DNA of 64,000 nt, from contig CADAUA010000004.1 of assembly GCA_902791035.1 (NCBI GenBank), forward strand, positions 60,478 through 124,477, read 5' to 3'. The DNA comes from an uncultured Coriobacteriaceae bacterium. GTDB taxonomy: Bacteria; Actinomycetota; Coriobacteriia; Coriobacteriales; Atopobiaceae. Both the position numbers and the translations under genes were made by a program. The notes beneath the pieces are model-generated. The model ran no database searches. It was given only the letters and a program-made list of their open reading frames with translations, and was not told where the DNA came from. Below are positions 15,732 to 23,965 of this stretch, one piece after another. Numbering within the stretch: the stretch's first letter is position 1; the number at the start of each line of letters is the position of its first letter.

Positions 15732-17225
15732 ATGGCATCTGCGAACAAGTCCGACCACCAGGAGGTGCCCCCCGTTCCCGAGGGGCACTTTCCCTCTCCC
15801 TATGCAAGGCCCAGCCGCCCACCGGTGGCTGCCCTCAGGGTACCCATGGCAGACGGCGCCCAGGTGGCCGCCTTTGTCTATGCGCCGGACGGTGTGTCGG
15901 ACGCCCCCGGCACGCCCTTTGGCGTGGACGTGACGGTGCCGCCGGTCCTTTTCCTCCACGGCAACGGCGAGGAGCACGGGATCTTCGGGCCGATCGTCGA
16001 TGCCGTGGTAGCCGGCGGCAGGTCGGCCGTCTGCGTGGACTCGCGAGGCCAGGGCAGGTCGTCCCGTGGCACGGCGCGCCTGACCTATGAGCTCATGGCC
16101 GCCGACGCCCTGGAGGTCCTAAGCCGTCTGGGCGTGACGCAGGCACACGTGGTGGGCTTCTCCGATGGCGCGATCGAGGGCCTCCTGCTTGCCCGCGACC
16201 ACGGGCCCCGCGTGCTCTCGCTCACCTCGATCGGGGCCAACCTCACCCCCGACGGCGTGATCGACGATGGTTGGGACATGGCCGCGATAGCGGACGTCAA
16301 CGCTTCCTGGGCCGCCTGGGCACGGCGGGCGGAGTCCAGCGCGCTGGACGCAGGACTTCTCTCCCCCAGGGTGGACGAGGCGCAGGCCACGGCCGACCTC
16401 ATGCGCCTCATGATGGAGGAGCCGCACATAGACCCCGCCTCCCTCGGCTCCATCACGTGCCCCGTGACGGTCATGGTGGGCGAGAAGGACGTGATCGAGC
16501 CCACGGAGACCGTAGCGATCGCCCGTGCGATCCCCGGTGCGCGGGCCTATGTGAGCCCCGGAAACGGGCACTCGCTCCCCAAGCACGCGCCGGGAGAGGT
16601 CGCCCGCATGGTGCTTGCCACAATCGGGCGCAACGACCTCAGGCGACCGCTCGGCGGACGCCGTCTGCCCCCCGGCAACGTGGTGGTCTGCCATGTGGGT
16701 TCGGAGTGGGCAGACGCCATCGACGGCCTGTACGCACGCGTGGTCGACGTCCCCGGCGACACCTCCGGCTGGCATGCCGGCGCATGGCCGCCGCCAGGGC
16801 TGGCGGACAGCTTGCTCGCGCAGGGCAGCACCTGGTGCGCCTTCGACACGACCGACGTGGTCGACGGCGTACCAGTCTGGGGCGCACGGGTCCTGGGTGC
16901 CGTCTCGCTCGATGGGGACACGGGAATCGACTGCGAGGGCAAGCCCGACTGGGAGGATGCCCCCGGCGCCGAGCTGGGAGTGCACTTGCTTGCGGTCGAC
17001 CCCGCCGCGCGCGGGCGACACGTGGCCGTGGCGCTGCTCGACCATGCCGTACGCGAGGCACAGGCCCAGGGCAAGCGCTTCATCCGTCTCAACACCTCGC
17101 CCGAGAACGTGGCTGCCAACGCCCTCTACCAGGGGTTCGGCTTCGAGCGGCACCGGCCGCTGCGACTTCCGTATGCAGGGCTGGACATCTCCGCCTGGAC
17201 CAACCTCTGGCAGCTGGAGGTCTGA
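15732..17225 (+). CDS. Alpha/beta-hydrolase fused to a GNAT acetyltransferase
   Basis: One 497-residue frame holds two domains. Residues about 35-300 are an alpha/beta hydrolase: FLHGNGEEH oxyanion region, GFSDG with nucleophile Ser144, an acid in VGEKDVIEP and the His in GNGHSLP. Residues about 310-497 are a GNAT domain: LGVHLLAVDPAARGRHVA carries the acetyl-CoA pyrophosphate loop, then LNTSPENVAANALYQGFGFE, the usual beta-bulge/helix ending. Substrates are not predictable. ATG at 15732 has GGAAGG 6 bases upstream, 53 bp after metG, so it may be cotranscribed. Its stop codon lies inside the first unit of a 17-bp tandem repeat. Confidence 0.8.
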   Translation: MASANKSDHQEVPPVPEGHFPSPYARPSRPPVAALRVPMADGAQVAAFVYAPDGVSDAPGTPFGVDVTVPPVLFLHGNGEEHGIFGPIVDAVVAGGRSAVCVDSRGQGRSSRGTARLTYELMAADALEVLSRLGVTQAHVVGFSDGAIEGLLLARDHGPRVLSLTSIGANLTPDGVIDDGWDMAAIADVNASWAAWARRAESSALDAGLLSPRVDEAQATADLMRLMMEEPHIDPASLGSITCPVTVMVGEKDVIEPTETVAIARAIPGARAYVSPGNGHSLPKHAPGEVARMVLATIGRNDLRRPLGGRRLPPGNVVVCHVGSEWADAIDGLYARVVDVPGDTSGWHAGAWPPPGLADSLLAQGSTWCAFDTTDVVDGVPVWGARVLGAVSLDGDTGIDCEGKPDWEDAPGAELGVHLLAVDPAARGRHVAVALLDHAVREAQAQGKRFIRLNTSPENVAANALYQGFGFERHRPLRLPYAGLDISAWTNLWQLEV

Positions 17226-17307
17226 CGCCGCTGGTTTACTGACGCCACCGGTTGCCCGACGCCACCGCTTGCCCGACGCCACCGGTTGGCCGACGCCGCC
17301 GGTGCCC
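17223..17307. repeat. Five tandem 17-bp units that include the upstream gene's stop codon
   Basis: Units start at 17223, 17240, 17257, 17274 and 17291, with consensus YGACGCCACCGGTTGCC. The first unit begins with the TGA stop of the hydrolase-GNAT gene; the last runs into the first family A hairpin. 17 bp is not a multiple of three, so this is not a coding repeat. Confidence 0.85.
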
Positions 17308-17710
17308 TTTTGTGCGCCGCAAATGGGCAGCTGTGACGGGCAAACGTGCGGGACTGCGCGGCAAACGTGCCCCCGCCACCCATGCCCTTTTGTAAGGCAC
17401 AAACGGGCATTGCCGGCGGGCAAACGTGCAATCCCGCGTGGCAAAAGGGCTTCCGCCACCGCTGCCCTTTTGTAAGGCACAAACGGGCATTGCCGGCGGG
17501 CAAATGTACAGAACTGCGTGGCAAACGTGCAATCCCGCGTGACAAAAGGGCTTCCGCCGCCGGTGCCCTTTTGTGCGCCGCAAATGGGCAGCTGTGACGG
17601 GCAAACGTGCGGCGTAGCGTCGCAAACGTGCAATCCCGCGGGACAAACGTGTGAGTCAACGTCACAAATGCGCACAACTGCCCGCCAACGCCCGCCAAAG
17701 CCCGCCAACG
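17304..17710. repeat. Family A repeat locus 2: four hairpin cores, each followed by 21-bp phased half-sites
   Basis: Between the convergent hydrolase-GNAT and phoR genes. Cores (9-bp arm, 7-bp loop, 9-bp arm) lie at 17304-17328, 17384-17408, 17464-17488 and 17565-17589. The CAAA of each right arm starts a 21-bp ladder: 17320, 17341, 17362; 17400, 17421, 17442; 17480, 17501, 17522, 17543; 17581, 17602, 17623, 17644, 17665, 17686. Near the end (17675-17706) the spacing also shows 10-11-bp steps. Typical half-site: GCAAACGTGC. No gene is seen here. Confidence 0.88.
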
Positions 17711-17723
17711 CCCGCCGCGTCCC

Positions 17724-19121
17724 CTACGCGCCGACCTGCTGCGCCGGGAAGGTAACCGTGATGCTGGTCCCCACGTCGGGCGTGCTCTTGAGGTCCAGGT
17801 CGGCACCGTGGAAGGCAGCCGCATGCTTGACGATGGCAAGCCCCAGGCCAGTGCCGCCGCGCGCCCGCGACCGGCCCTTGTCCACGCGATAGAAGCGCTC
17901 GAAGACCTTGGCCTGATCCTCCTCGGGAATCCCGATCCCCGTGTCGCTCACGCGCACGCTCGGCCGCCCGTCTCGCGGGTACACCCACACGAACACCTTG
18001 CCGTTGGGCCGGTTATATCGCACCGCGTTGCTCACTATGTTGGCAACAAGCTCGTCCAGCAGGCGCGCATTGCCCTGTACCACTGAGCTCACACCCTGCA
18101 CGCGGATCCTCACGCCGGTCTCAGCTGCCTTCTGCTCGTAGCGCGAGGCCACGTCGTTCGCTATGGACAGCAGGTCGCAGGTCTCGATCTCGCCAAAGAG
18201 GGCTCGTGAGTTCGTGCGCTCCGATTCGTCCAGCTTGGAGAGCATGAGGATGTCGTTCACCAGCGAGGTCAGTCTCTGGGCATCGTCGTAGATCCGGCCT
18301 GCAAAGCCGCTCACGTCCTCCGGCTTCACGATGCCGTCGCGGATGAGCTCAGCGGCGCCGCTTATGGAGGCGATGGGGGTCTTGAGCTCGTGCGTCACGT
18401 TGGAGGTGAACTCCCGGCGGATGTCGTCCGCGTTCTGGATGGCCTCCATGCGCTGCATGAGGGCGGCATGCTGCTCGTTGAGCCGCTCCACCAGAGGTCC
18501 CAGCTCCTCGTAGGGCGCGGCGGCATCCCCCGACGAGGGGTCGATCCCCGCGATGGGCCTCACCAGCGCCACCGACAGCCAGCGCGACACGAACCACGTG
18601 GCCATGAGCGCCACAGCCAGCACGACCAAGAGCACTGCCAGCTCGCGCTGGAGGACACCCAGGAAGCTCTCCCGGAAGTAGGCCAGGCGCACGACGTTGC
18701 CAGACTCCAAGCGCCGCGCGTCGTACATCTGGACCTTGCCCAGAGAGGTGGAGTCCCTCTCGCTCCAGCCCTCGCCGTTGATCAGGGCATCCCGCACCTC
18801 GGGCCGGTCCGCATGGTTGCCAAGCCGTGTGGCGTCCTCGGCGGAGTCGTAGAGGACGGTTCCGTTGTGGGCTATGAGGGTCACCCGGAAGTCCCCGAGC
18901 TCGGCCCCGCTCAGGAGCGCCACGTCGTTGTCGGTCTGGTTGAGTATCGAAGCCAGGGCCTGGCACTCATGGGAAAGCTGGCGGCGGGCATCGGCGCCCG
19001 CCGCCAGCTGGTATACGCCCGCAGCCATCAGCGTGACCACCACGGCTACCACGCTCATGCAGGCCGCCATGGTGGCAAAGAGCCTGTTGCGAAGCGATGG
19101 TATGCCGTTCCTCACGCCCAC
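17724..19121 (-). CDS. phoR: Phosphate-regulon sensor histidine kinase (PhoR-like)
   Basis: A 465-residue membrane kinase. Two hydrophobic segments (about 17-40 and 160-180) enclose an external sensor domain, followed by a short HAMP-like linker. The HisKA box FTSNVTHELKTPIASISG holds the phospho-accepting His; ATP-binding boxes follow as N (ELVANIVSNAVRYN), G1 (VSDTGIGIP), F (FERFYRVDKGRS) and G2 (GGTGLGLAIVKH). It starts with GTG at 19121, 7 bases after phoP, and is the last gene of the pst-pho operon, so it should phosphorylate the adjacent response regulator. The assignment to phosphate rests on that context. Confidence 0.9.
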   Translation of the reverse strand: MGVRNGIPSLRNRLFATMAACMSVVAVVVTLMAAGVYQLAAGADARRQLSHECQALASILNQTDNDVALLSGAELGDFRVTLIAHNGTVLYDSAEDATRLGNHADRPEVRDALINGEGWSERDSTSLGKVQMYDARRLESGNVVRLAYFRESFLGVLQRELAVLLVVLAVALMATWFVSRWLSVALVRPIAGIDPSSGDAAAPYEELGPLVERLNEQHAALMQRMEAIQNADDIRREFTSNVTHELKTPIASISGAAELIRDGIVKPEDVSGFAGRIYDDAQRLTSLVNDILMLSKLDESERTNSRALFGEIETCDLLSIANDVASRYEQKAAETGVRIRVQGVSSVVQGNARLLDELVANIVSNAVRYNRPNGKVFVWVYPRDGRPSVRVSDTGIGIPEEDQAKVFERFYRVDKGRSRARGGTGLGLAIVKHAAAFHGADLDLKSTPDVGTSITVTFPAQQVGA

Positions 19122-19128
19122 GAGGCGC

Positions 19129-19803
19129 CTAGCCCTTCACGCGATATCCCACGCCACGCACCGTCTCGATGAGGTCGGAGTGCTTGCCCAGCTTGGCGCG
19201 CAGCTGCTGCACGTGAACGTCCACCGTGCGCGAGCCGCCGTCGAAGTCCCAGCCCCACACGCGCTGGAGGAGCTGCTCGCGAGTGAAGACCACGCCCGGC
19301 TCCCTCATCAGGAACTCCAGCAGGTCGAACTCGCGCAGCGTGAGCTGTAGGGCCTTGCCGTTGCAGGTGGCCTCACGGCGGTCCGGCCACAGGCTCACCC
19401 CGTCCACGGTGAGGACCTCCTCGGCATGGCGCTGCTCGCGCCCGGCACGCCTCAGGAGGGCCCTCGTACGGCTGACCATCTCCATCATGCCAAAGGGCTT
19501 GGCCAGGTAGTCATCTGCCCCGGAATCGAGCGCACGGACCTTGTCGAGCTCCGCGTCCTTGGCCGTGAGCATCATGACTGGCACGCGCGAGAGCCCAGGA
19601 GTCTGCCTGATGCGGGCCAGGATCTGGAGCCCGTCCGCATCAGGCAGCATGACATCGAGAAGGACGGCGTCGGGCGTACGCTCCGAGCATGCCTTGCGGA
19701 ACTCCGCGTCGTCGCAGCACCCCCTGGCCTCGATGCCGGCCTGGGAGAGCGCGTAGATGGTGAGCTCACGGATGTTCTTGTCGTCCTCGACGTAGTAGAC
19801 CAC
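19129..19803 (-). CDS. phoP: Phosphate-regulon response regulator (PhoB/PhoP, OmpR family)
   Basis: A 224-residue two-domain regulator. The receiver domain has the acidic pair YVEDDKN, the phospho-acceptor Asp in VLLDVMLPDADG, Thr in MLTAK and Lys in YLAKPFG. The C-terminal winged helix of the OmpR/PhoB type includes LTLREFDLLEFLM, VFTREQLLQRVWGWD and RTVDVHVQQLRAKLG, ending VRGVGYRVKG. It probably binds the Pho-box-like repeat at 25044-25060 upstream of pstS. It starts with GTG at 19803, 3 bases after the phoU stop, and is coupled to phoR. Whether it is called PhoB or PhoP is naming only. Confidence 0.9.
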   Translation of the reverse strand: MVYYVEDDKNIRELTIYALSQAGIEARGCCDDAEFRKACSERTPDAVLLDVMLPDADGLQILARIRQTPGLSRVPVMMLTAKDAELDKVRALDSGADDYLAKPFGMMEMVSRTRALLRRAGREQRHAEEVLTVDGVSLWPDRREATCNGKALQLTLREFDLLEFLMREPGVVFTREQLLQRVWGWDFDGGSRTVDVHVQQLRAKLGKHSDLIETVRGVGYRVKG

Positions 19804-19806
19804 GGC

Positions 19807-20484
19807 TTACTCGTTCTCCCCCAAGACGTGCCCGCGATAGGCGCCGGTCGAGCGGAAGATCGCCCAGTCGGCGATGGACTTGGCAAGGTCGCCAATGCGC
19901 TCGAAGTACTTGCCCACCATCAGGAGCTCGGGCAGGTACTTGGCCGAACCCTTACCGTCGCGGATAAGGCCCACCAGGCGGTCGGTCGCCTCGCCATAGA
20001 GGCTGTTGACCTTGTCGTCGGTCTCGATCACGACCTGCGCCTTCTCAACGTCGGAGTCCAGGAAGGCCGTGATGGAGTCCTCCACCATGCTGGCCGAGAT
20101 CTCGGCCATCTGGGCGAACTCGTCCACGAACTTGTCGATGGACTTCTGCGGCATCTCCTGCAGGAGGAAGGTGGCGTCGCGGGTCATGTCGTCGATGTGC
20201 GAGAGGTCGCTCACGATGCGGAAGGCGCCGGTCACGAAGCGGAAGTCCGCGCCGATGAGGGGCTGCTGGAGAAGCATGACGTCGAAGCAGGTGTCCTCCA
20301 GCTGGCTGCGCAGGCGGTCCTCCGTCTTGCGGCCGCCGAGCACCTTCTCGGCCACGCTCTTGTCGCCCTTGGCCGCCTCTGAGATGCCGCGGATGTCGCC
20401 AGCGGCCTTGCGGGAGTAGCTCTTGAGCAGGGTCTCGATGCTGTTGAGCTGCTCGGTGAGCTTGGTACGGGTTGTGATGGGCAT
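19807..20484 (-). CDS. phoU: Phosphate signalling protein PhoU
   Basis: PhoU links the Pst transporter to the PhoR kinase and represses the regulon when phosphate is plentiful. The 225-residue all-helical protein has the two three-helix repeats of the family, with metal-binding-type segments RIVSDLSHIDDM and YFERIGDLAKSIADWAIF, one in each half. Its ATG overlaps the stop of the preceding pstB by one base, so it is translationally coupled. The position between the ABC ATPases and the two-component pair is the classic order. Confidence 0.93.
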   Translation of the reverse strand: MPITTRTKLTEQLNSIETLLKSYSRKAAGDIRGISEAAKGDKSVAEKVLGGRKTEDRLRSQLEDTCFDVMLLQQPLIGADFRFVTGAFRIVSDLSHIDDMTRDATFLLQEMPQKSIDKFVDEFAQMAEISASMVEDSITAFLDSDVEKAQVVIETDDKVNSLYGEATDRLVGLIRDGKGSAKYLPELLMVGKYFERIGDLAKSIADWAIFRSTGAYRGHVLGENE

Positions 20485-21290
20485 TAGCTGAACCTCCCCG
20501 ATAGATATTCCTGGGTGCGCTGTTCCTTGGGGTTAGAGAAGACCTCTACCGTGGGGCCCGACTCGATAAGGTTACCACGGTAGAAGAAGGCCGTCTTGTC
20601 GGCCACGCGGGTGGCCTGCTGCATGTTGTGCGTGACGACCACCACGGTGTGCTCCTGGGCAAGTTCGACCATGAGCTGCTCCACGATGGAGGTGGAGATG
20701 GGATCCAGGGCCGAGGTGGGCTCGTCCATGAGAAGAACCTCCGGCTCCGTGGCCAGGGCACGCGCTATGCAGAGGCGCTGGGCCTGGCCACCGGAGAGGG
20801 CAAGGCCGCTCTTGGCCAGGTTGTCCTTGACCTCGTCCCAAAGGGCGGCCTCGGTGAGCGTGCGCTCGCAGATCTCGTCGCCCTCCTCCTTGCTGAGCTT
20901 GCCCATGCGGGCAGGCCCGTAGAGGATGTTGTCGCGGATGCTCATGGGGAAGGGGTTGGGGTGCTGGAAGACCATGCCCACGCGAACGCGCAGGGCGTTG
21001 GCGTCCATCTCGAAGATCTGCTGTCCCTCGAACTTGAGGGTGCCCTCGGTCTTTACCCCCTCCGTGAAGTCGCACATGCGGTTGAAGGTGCGCAGCAGCG
21101 TCGTCTTGCCACAGCCAGAGGGCCCGATGAAGGCCGTGCAGCGCGACTTGGGGATGTCCAGATTGATGTGCTTGAGTGCCTGGAAGCCGCCGTTGTCGTA
21201 CCAGAGGTCGAAGTCCTTGACCTCGATCTCGGTCTCCACGCCCTGGACGGAGCGATGCTCGCTCTGCTCGAATACCCTGTCCTGACTCAT
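20484..21290 (-). CDS. pstB: Phosphate ABC transporter ATP-binding protein PstB (second copy)
   Basis: A 268-residue ABC ATPase of the PstB group: Walker A GPSGCGKTTLL, Q-loop VFQHPNPFPMSI, signature LSGGQAQRL, Walker B VLLMDEPTSALDP, switch His in VVVTHNMQQATR and the PstB-type ending GPTVEVFSNPKEQRTQEYLSGRFS. The N-terminal tail is about 25 residues longer than in its neighbour. The start ATG overlaps the upstream pstB stop by 4 bases (ATGA). All catalytic residues are intact in both copies, so they could form a heterodimer or serve as alternatives. Confidence 0.93.
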   Translation of the reverse strand: MSQDRVFEQSEHRSVQGVETEIEVKDFDLWYDNGGFQALKHINLDIPKSRCTAFIGPSGCGKTTLLRTFNRMCDFTEGVKTEGTLKFEGQQIFEMDANALRVRVGMVFQHPNPFPMSIRDNILYGPARMGKLSKEEGDEICERTLTEAALWDEVKDNLAKSGLALSGGQAQRLCIARALATEPEVLLMDEPTSALDPISTSIVEQLMVELAQEHTVVVVTHNMQQATRVADKTAFFYRGNLIESGPTVEVFSNPKEQRTQEYLSGRFS

Positions 21291-22060
21291 CCGAACCTCC
21301 CCGTAAGGTAGTCCACGAGCTTCTGGTCCTTGGGGTTGGAGAAGATCTGCTTCGTGGGGCCCGTCTCGACCATGTCGCCCACGTAGAAGAACGCGGTGCG
21401 GTCGGAGACGCGCGTGGCCTGCTCCATGTTGTGCGTGACGATGGCCTCGCAGATGCCGGTGCTCGCGATGTCGCGGATGGTCTCCTCCACGCTCATGGTG
21501 GAGAGCGGGTCGAGCGCCGAGCAGGGCTCGTCGTAGAGGATCACGTCCGGCTTCATTGCAAGGGTGCGGGCGATGCAGAGGCGCTGCTGCTGGCCGCCGG
21601 AGAGGGCGTAGGCGGAGCGGTCGAGCTTGTCCTTCACCTCGTCCCAGAGAGCCGCCTGCTTGAGCGAGGTCTCCACGAGCTCGTCTGCCTGCTCCTTGCT
21701 GCGGATGCGGCCGTGGCGCTTGGGGGCAAAGAGGATGTTCTCGCGGATGGACTTGCGGAAGGGCGTGGGCTGCTGGAAGACCATGCCGATGGACTTGCGC
21801 AGCTCGTAGAGGTTCTCCTTGGGCGTGTTGATGTCATGGCCGTGGTAGTTGATGTGGCCACCCACCGCGCAATGGGGAATCTCGCGGTTCATGAGGTTGA
21901 GGCAGCGCAGGAAGGTGGACTTGCCGCAGCCGGAGGGTCCTATGAGGGCCGTGACCTCCCCCGCCGCGAAGGTCAGATTGGTGGGGTGGAGCGCCTCGTG
22001 CGTGCCGTAGGTGACGGTCACGTCCTCGGTCGTGAGGATGATGTCTCTAGTGTTCGTCAT
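21287..22060 (-). CDS. pstB: Phosphate ABC transporter ATP-binding protein PstB (first copy)
   Basis: A 257-residue ABC ATPase. It has Walker A GPSGCGKSTFL, Q-loop VFQQPTPFRKSI, signature LSGGQQQRLCIAR, Walker B VILYDEPCSALDPL, His in IVTHNMEQATR and tail GPTKQIFSNPKDQKLVDYLTGRFG. The ATG at 22060 overlaps the pstA stop (ATGA), which fixes the start; the longer upstream frame is pstA read out of frame. It energises phosphate uptake through PstA/PstC. Tandem pstB genes are known in several Gram-positive pst operons. Confidence 0.94.
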   Translation of the reverse strand: MTNTRDIILTTEDVTVTYGTHEALHPTNLTFAAGEVTALIGPSGCGKSTFLRCLNLMNREIPHCAVGGHINYHGHDINTPKENLYELRKSIGMVFQQPTPFRKSIRENILFAPKRHGRIRSKEQADELVETSLKQAALWDEVKDKLDRSAYALSGGQQQRLCIARTLAMKPDVILYDEPCSALDPLSTMSVEETIRDIASTGICEAIVTHNMEQATRVSDRTAFFYVGDMVETGPTKQIFSNPKDQKLVDYLTGRFG

Positions 22061-22965
22061 TCGGCAGTCATCTTCTTTGCGAGGGCCTTGCCCAGCACGC
22101 GGGCGAGGACGTTGAACAGGAGGATGCAGATCATGAGCATGGCGGCGCAGCCCCAGGCTATGACGTCGTTGCCCTGGGAGGGTTCCATCCTGAGCTTCCA
22201 GATGTGCACGGCCATGGTCTCGGCCGGACGGAAGATGTTCCAGGGGTTGGTGGGCGAGCCGAAGTTCGTGGAGGCGAAGTTCAGGCGCGCCGGCGCCGAG
22301 CCGGAGGTGAAGATGAGTGCTGCGGCCTCGCCGAACACGCGGCCGGCGGAGATGACGACGCCAGTGACGATGGCCGGCATGGCCGCGGGCAGCAGGATCT
22401 TGGTCGTGGTCTCCCAGCGCGTGAGGCCCATGGCGAGCGAGGCGTCGCGCTGGCTGCGGGGGACGTCCTCCAGGGCCTGCTGGATGGTGCGGACCAGGAT
22501 GGGGATGTTGAACATGGTGAGCGCCAGGGCGCCAGAGAGGATGGAGACGTGGAAGTTGCACACCACCACAAAGAAGAGCGAGCCGAACATGCCCACGACG
22601 ATGGACGGCAGCGAGCTCAGGGTCTCGATGGCAGTCTTGGCCGCCGCTGTGACCCAGTTCTCAGGCGCGTACTCCACCAGGAAGATGGCCGCGCCCAGAC
22701 TGATGGGCACAGAGAAGAGCAGCGTCCACAGCAGCATGTAGAAGGAGTCGAAGAGCTCGAAGGAGATGCCGGGGTTCTCGTCGTCCAAGGGCGAGTTGGT
22801 GAGGAAGCCGGGGGTGAGCATCTTGCCAAGGCCCTGGAAGAGGATGTAGACGACGATGGCCGCGAGCAGGGCCAGGACGAGACCGACGATGAGGGTCAGG
22901 ATGCCCGTGGCGATCTTGTCCTGCTTGCCGATCTTTGCGGCATGGGCGTCAAGGTCTCTAGTCAT
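22057..22965 (-). CDS. pstA: Phosphate ABC transporter permease PstA
   Basis: A 302-residue inner-membrane permease with six hydrophobic segments. It has PstA-type sequence SLPSIVVGMFGSLFFVV, the EAA-loop-like region EDVPRSQRDASLAMGLTRWETT that contacts PstB, and a C-terminal PSQGNDVIAWGCAAML stretch. It overlaps pstC by 8 bases and pstB by 4, so the operon is tightly coupled. With PstC it forms the channel for phosphate delivered by PstS. Confidence 0.94.
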   Translation of the reverse strand: MTRDLDAHAAKIGKQDKIATGILTLIVGLVLALLAAIVVYILFQGLGKMLTPGFLTNSPLDDENPGISFELFDSFYMLLWTLLFSVPISLGAAIFLVEYAPENWVTAAAKTAIETLSSLPSIVVGMFGSLFFVVVCNFHVSILSGALALTMFNIPILVRTIQQALEDVPRSQRDASLAMGLTRWETTTKILLPAAMPAIVTGVVISAGRVFGEAAALIFTSGSAPARLNFASTNFGSPTNPWNIFRPAETMAVHIWKLRMEPSQGNDVIAWGCAAMLMICILLFNVLARVLGKALAKKMTAE

Positions 22966-23884
22966 GCTTTGCCGCCCCCTTGGAGCCGATGAGGTGGATG
23001 ATGAGGATGAAGAAGAGCGACATGGCCAGAAGGATCAGGCCGAGCGACCAGAGGGCGTGGTACTCCACGGAGCCGGTGGTGGCGTTGGAGAGGCCCGAGG
23101 TCAGGGCCGTGGTGAGCGTGGCCGCGGGGTCCAGCAGGCCGGCAGGCATGGACTTCTCCACGCCACCGATGACCATCTGGACGGCCAGGGTCTCGCCGAA
23201 GGCGCGGGTCATGCCCATGATCACGGCCGTCATGAGGGAGGGCATGGCGGACTTGAGCACCACGTGCCACACGGTCTGCCAGCGGGTGCAGCCCAGGGCG
23301 TAGGAGCCCTCGCGGTACGCGTTGGGAACGGCGGCCAGGGCGTCGATGGAGAGCGTGGTCACGGTTGGCAGGATCATGACGGCGAGCACGATGGCGCCGG
23401 AGAGGATGCCCGCGCCGGTGCCGGCGGCAGCGCCAAAGATGGACCGCATGGCGGCGTTCACGACGGTGAGGCCGATGAGGCCGTAGACGACGGACGGGAT
23501 GCCCACCAGGAGCTCCACCAGGGGCTGGAAGATCTTGCGGCCGAAGCCGGGTTGGATCTCCACCACGAAGATGGCAGAGCCGAGCGCGATGGGGAGGGTG
23601 AAGAGGGTGGAGAGGAGGGTGACGGAGAAGGACCCGACGATCAGCGGGAGGGCACCAAAGCGGCCGTCCGACGGAATCCAGTTCTGGCCCGTGATGAAGG
23701 AACCGAAGCCGATGCCGTCCGCGAAGAAGGTCGTGAGGCCCTGCTGGGCCACCATGAAGATGAGGGCGACTACGACGATGGCCACTACTGCCACGCAAGC
23801 GCCCGTGAGGCCCAGGCCGACGCTCTCGAGCTGGCCCTTGGGCATCATCTTCTTGTCCTTGTACTCCTCCTTGGTCTTAGCCAT
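22958..23884 (-). CDS. pstC: Phosphate ABC transporter permease PstC
   Basis: A 308-residue permease with six hydrophobic segments after a short Lys-rich cytoplasmic start. Typical PstC regions are visible: LVELLVGIPSVVYGLIG, the EAA-loop-like AVPNAYREGSYALGCTRWQT and MTRAFGETLAVQMVIGG. It starts with ATG at 23884 behind a GAAAGG-type site and follows pstS after an 81-bp gap that holds a hairpin (23907-23933), so its expression may be lower than that of pstS. Confidence 0.94.
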   Translation of the reverse strand: MAKTKEEYKDKKMMPKGQLESVGLGLTGACVAVVAIVVVALIFMVAQQGLTTFFADGIGFGSFITGQNWIPSDGRFGALPLIVGSFSVTLLSTLFTLPIALGSAIFVVEIQPGFGRKIFQPLVELLVGIPSVVYGLIGLTVVNAAMRSIFGAAAGTGAGILSGAIVLAVMILPTVTTLSIDALAAVPNAYREGSYALGCTRWQTVWHVVLKSAMPSLMTAVIMGMTRAFGETLAVQMVIGGVEKSMPAGLLDPAATLTTALTSGLSNATTGSVEYHALWSLGLILLAMSLFFILIIHLIGSKGAAKHD

Positions 23885-23906
23885 GGAGAACCTTTCTACG
23901 AAAGAC

Positions 23907-23933
23907 GGGGCGCCATGGGTCCCACGGCGCCCC
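23907..23933 (-). terminator. Intercistronic hairpin between pstS and pstC (attenuator-like)
   Basis: Perfect 8-bp arms GGGGCGCC (23907-23914) and GGCGCCCC (23926-23933) with an 11-base loop, followed on the minus strand by GTCTTTCG rather than a full T-run. It could stop part of transcription or protect the pstS mRNA end, giving more binding protein than permease. Confidence 0.55.
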
Positions 23934-23965
23934 GCCCCCTATCAGGGCAAGAGCCCTGCGACGAT

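Noticed and set aside
17304..17710. CRISPR-like or protein-coding reading of the 21-bp ladders
   Set aside because: The conserved part is about 10 bp with about 11-bp linkers, too short for spacers. Frames stay open because 21 is divisible by three, giving Arg/Cys/Pro-rich seven-residue repeats in several frames and on both strands with no start signals.
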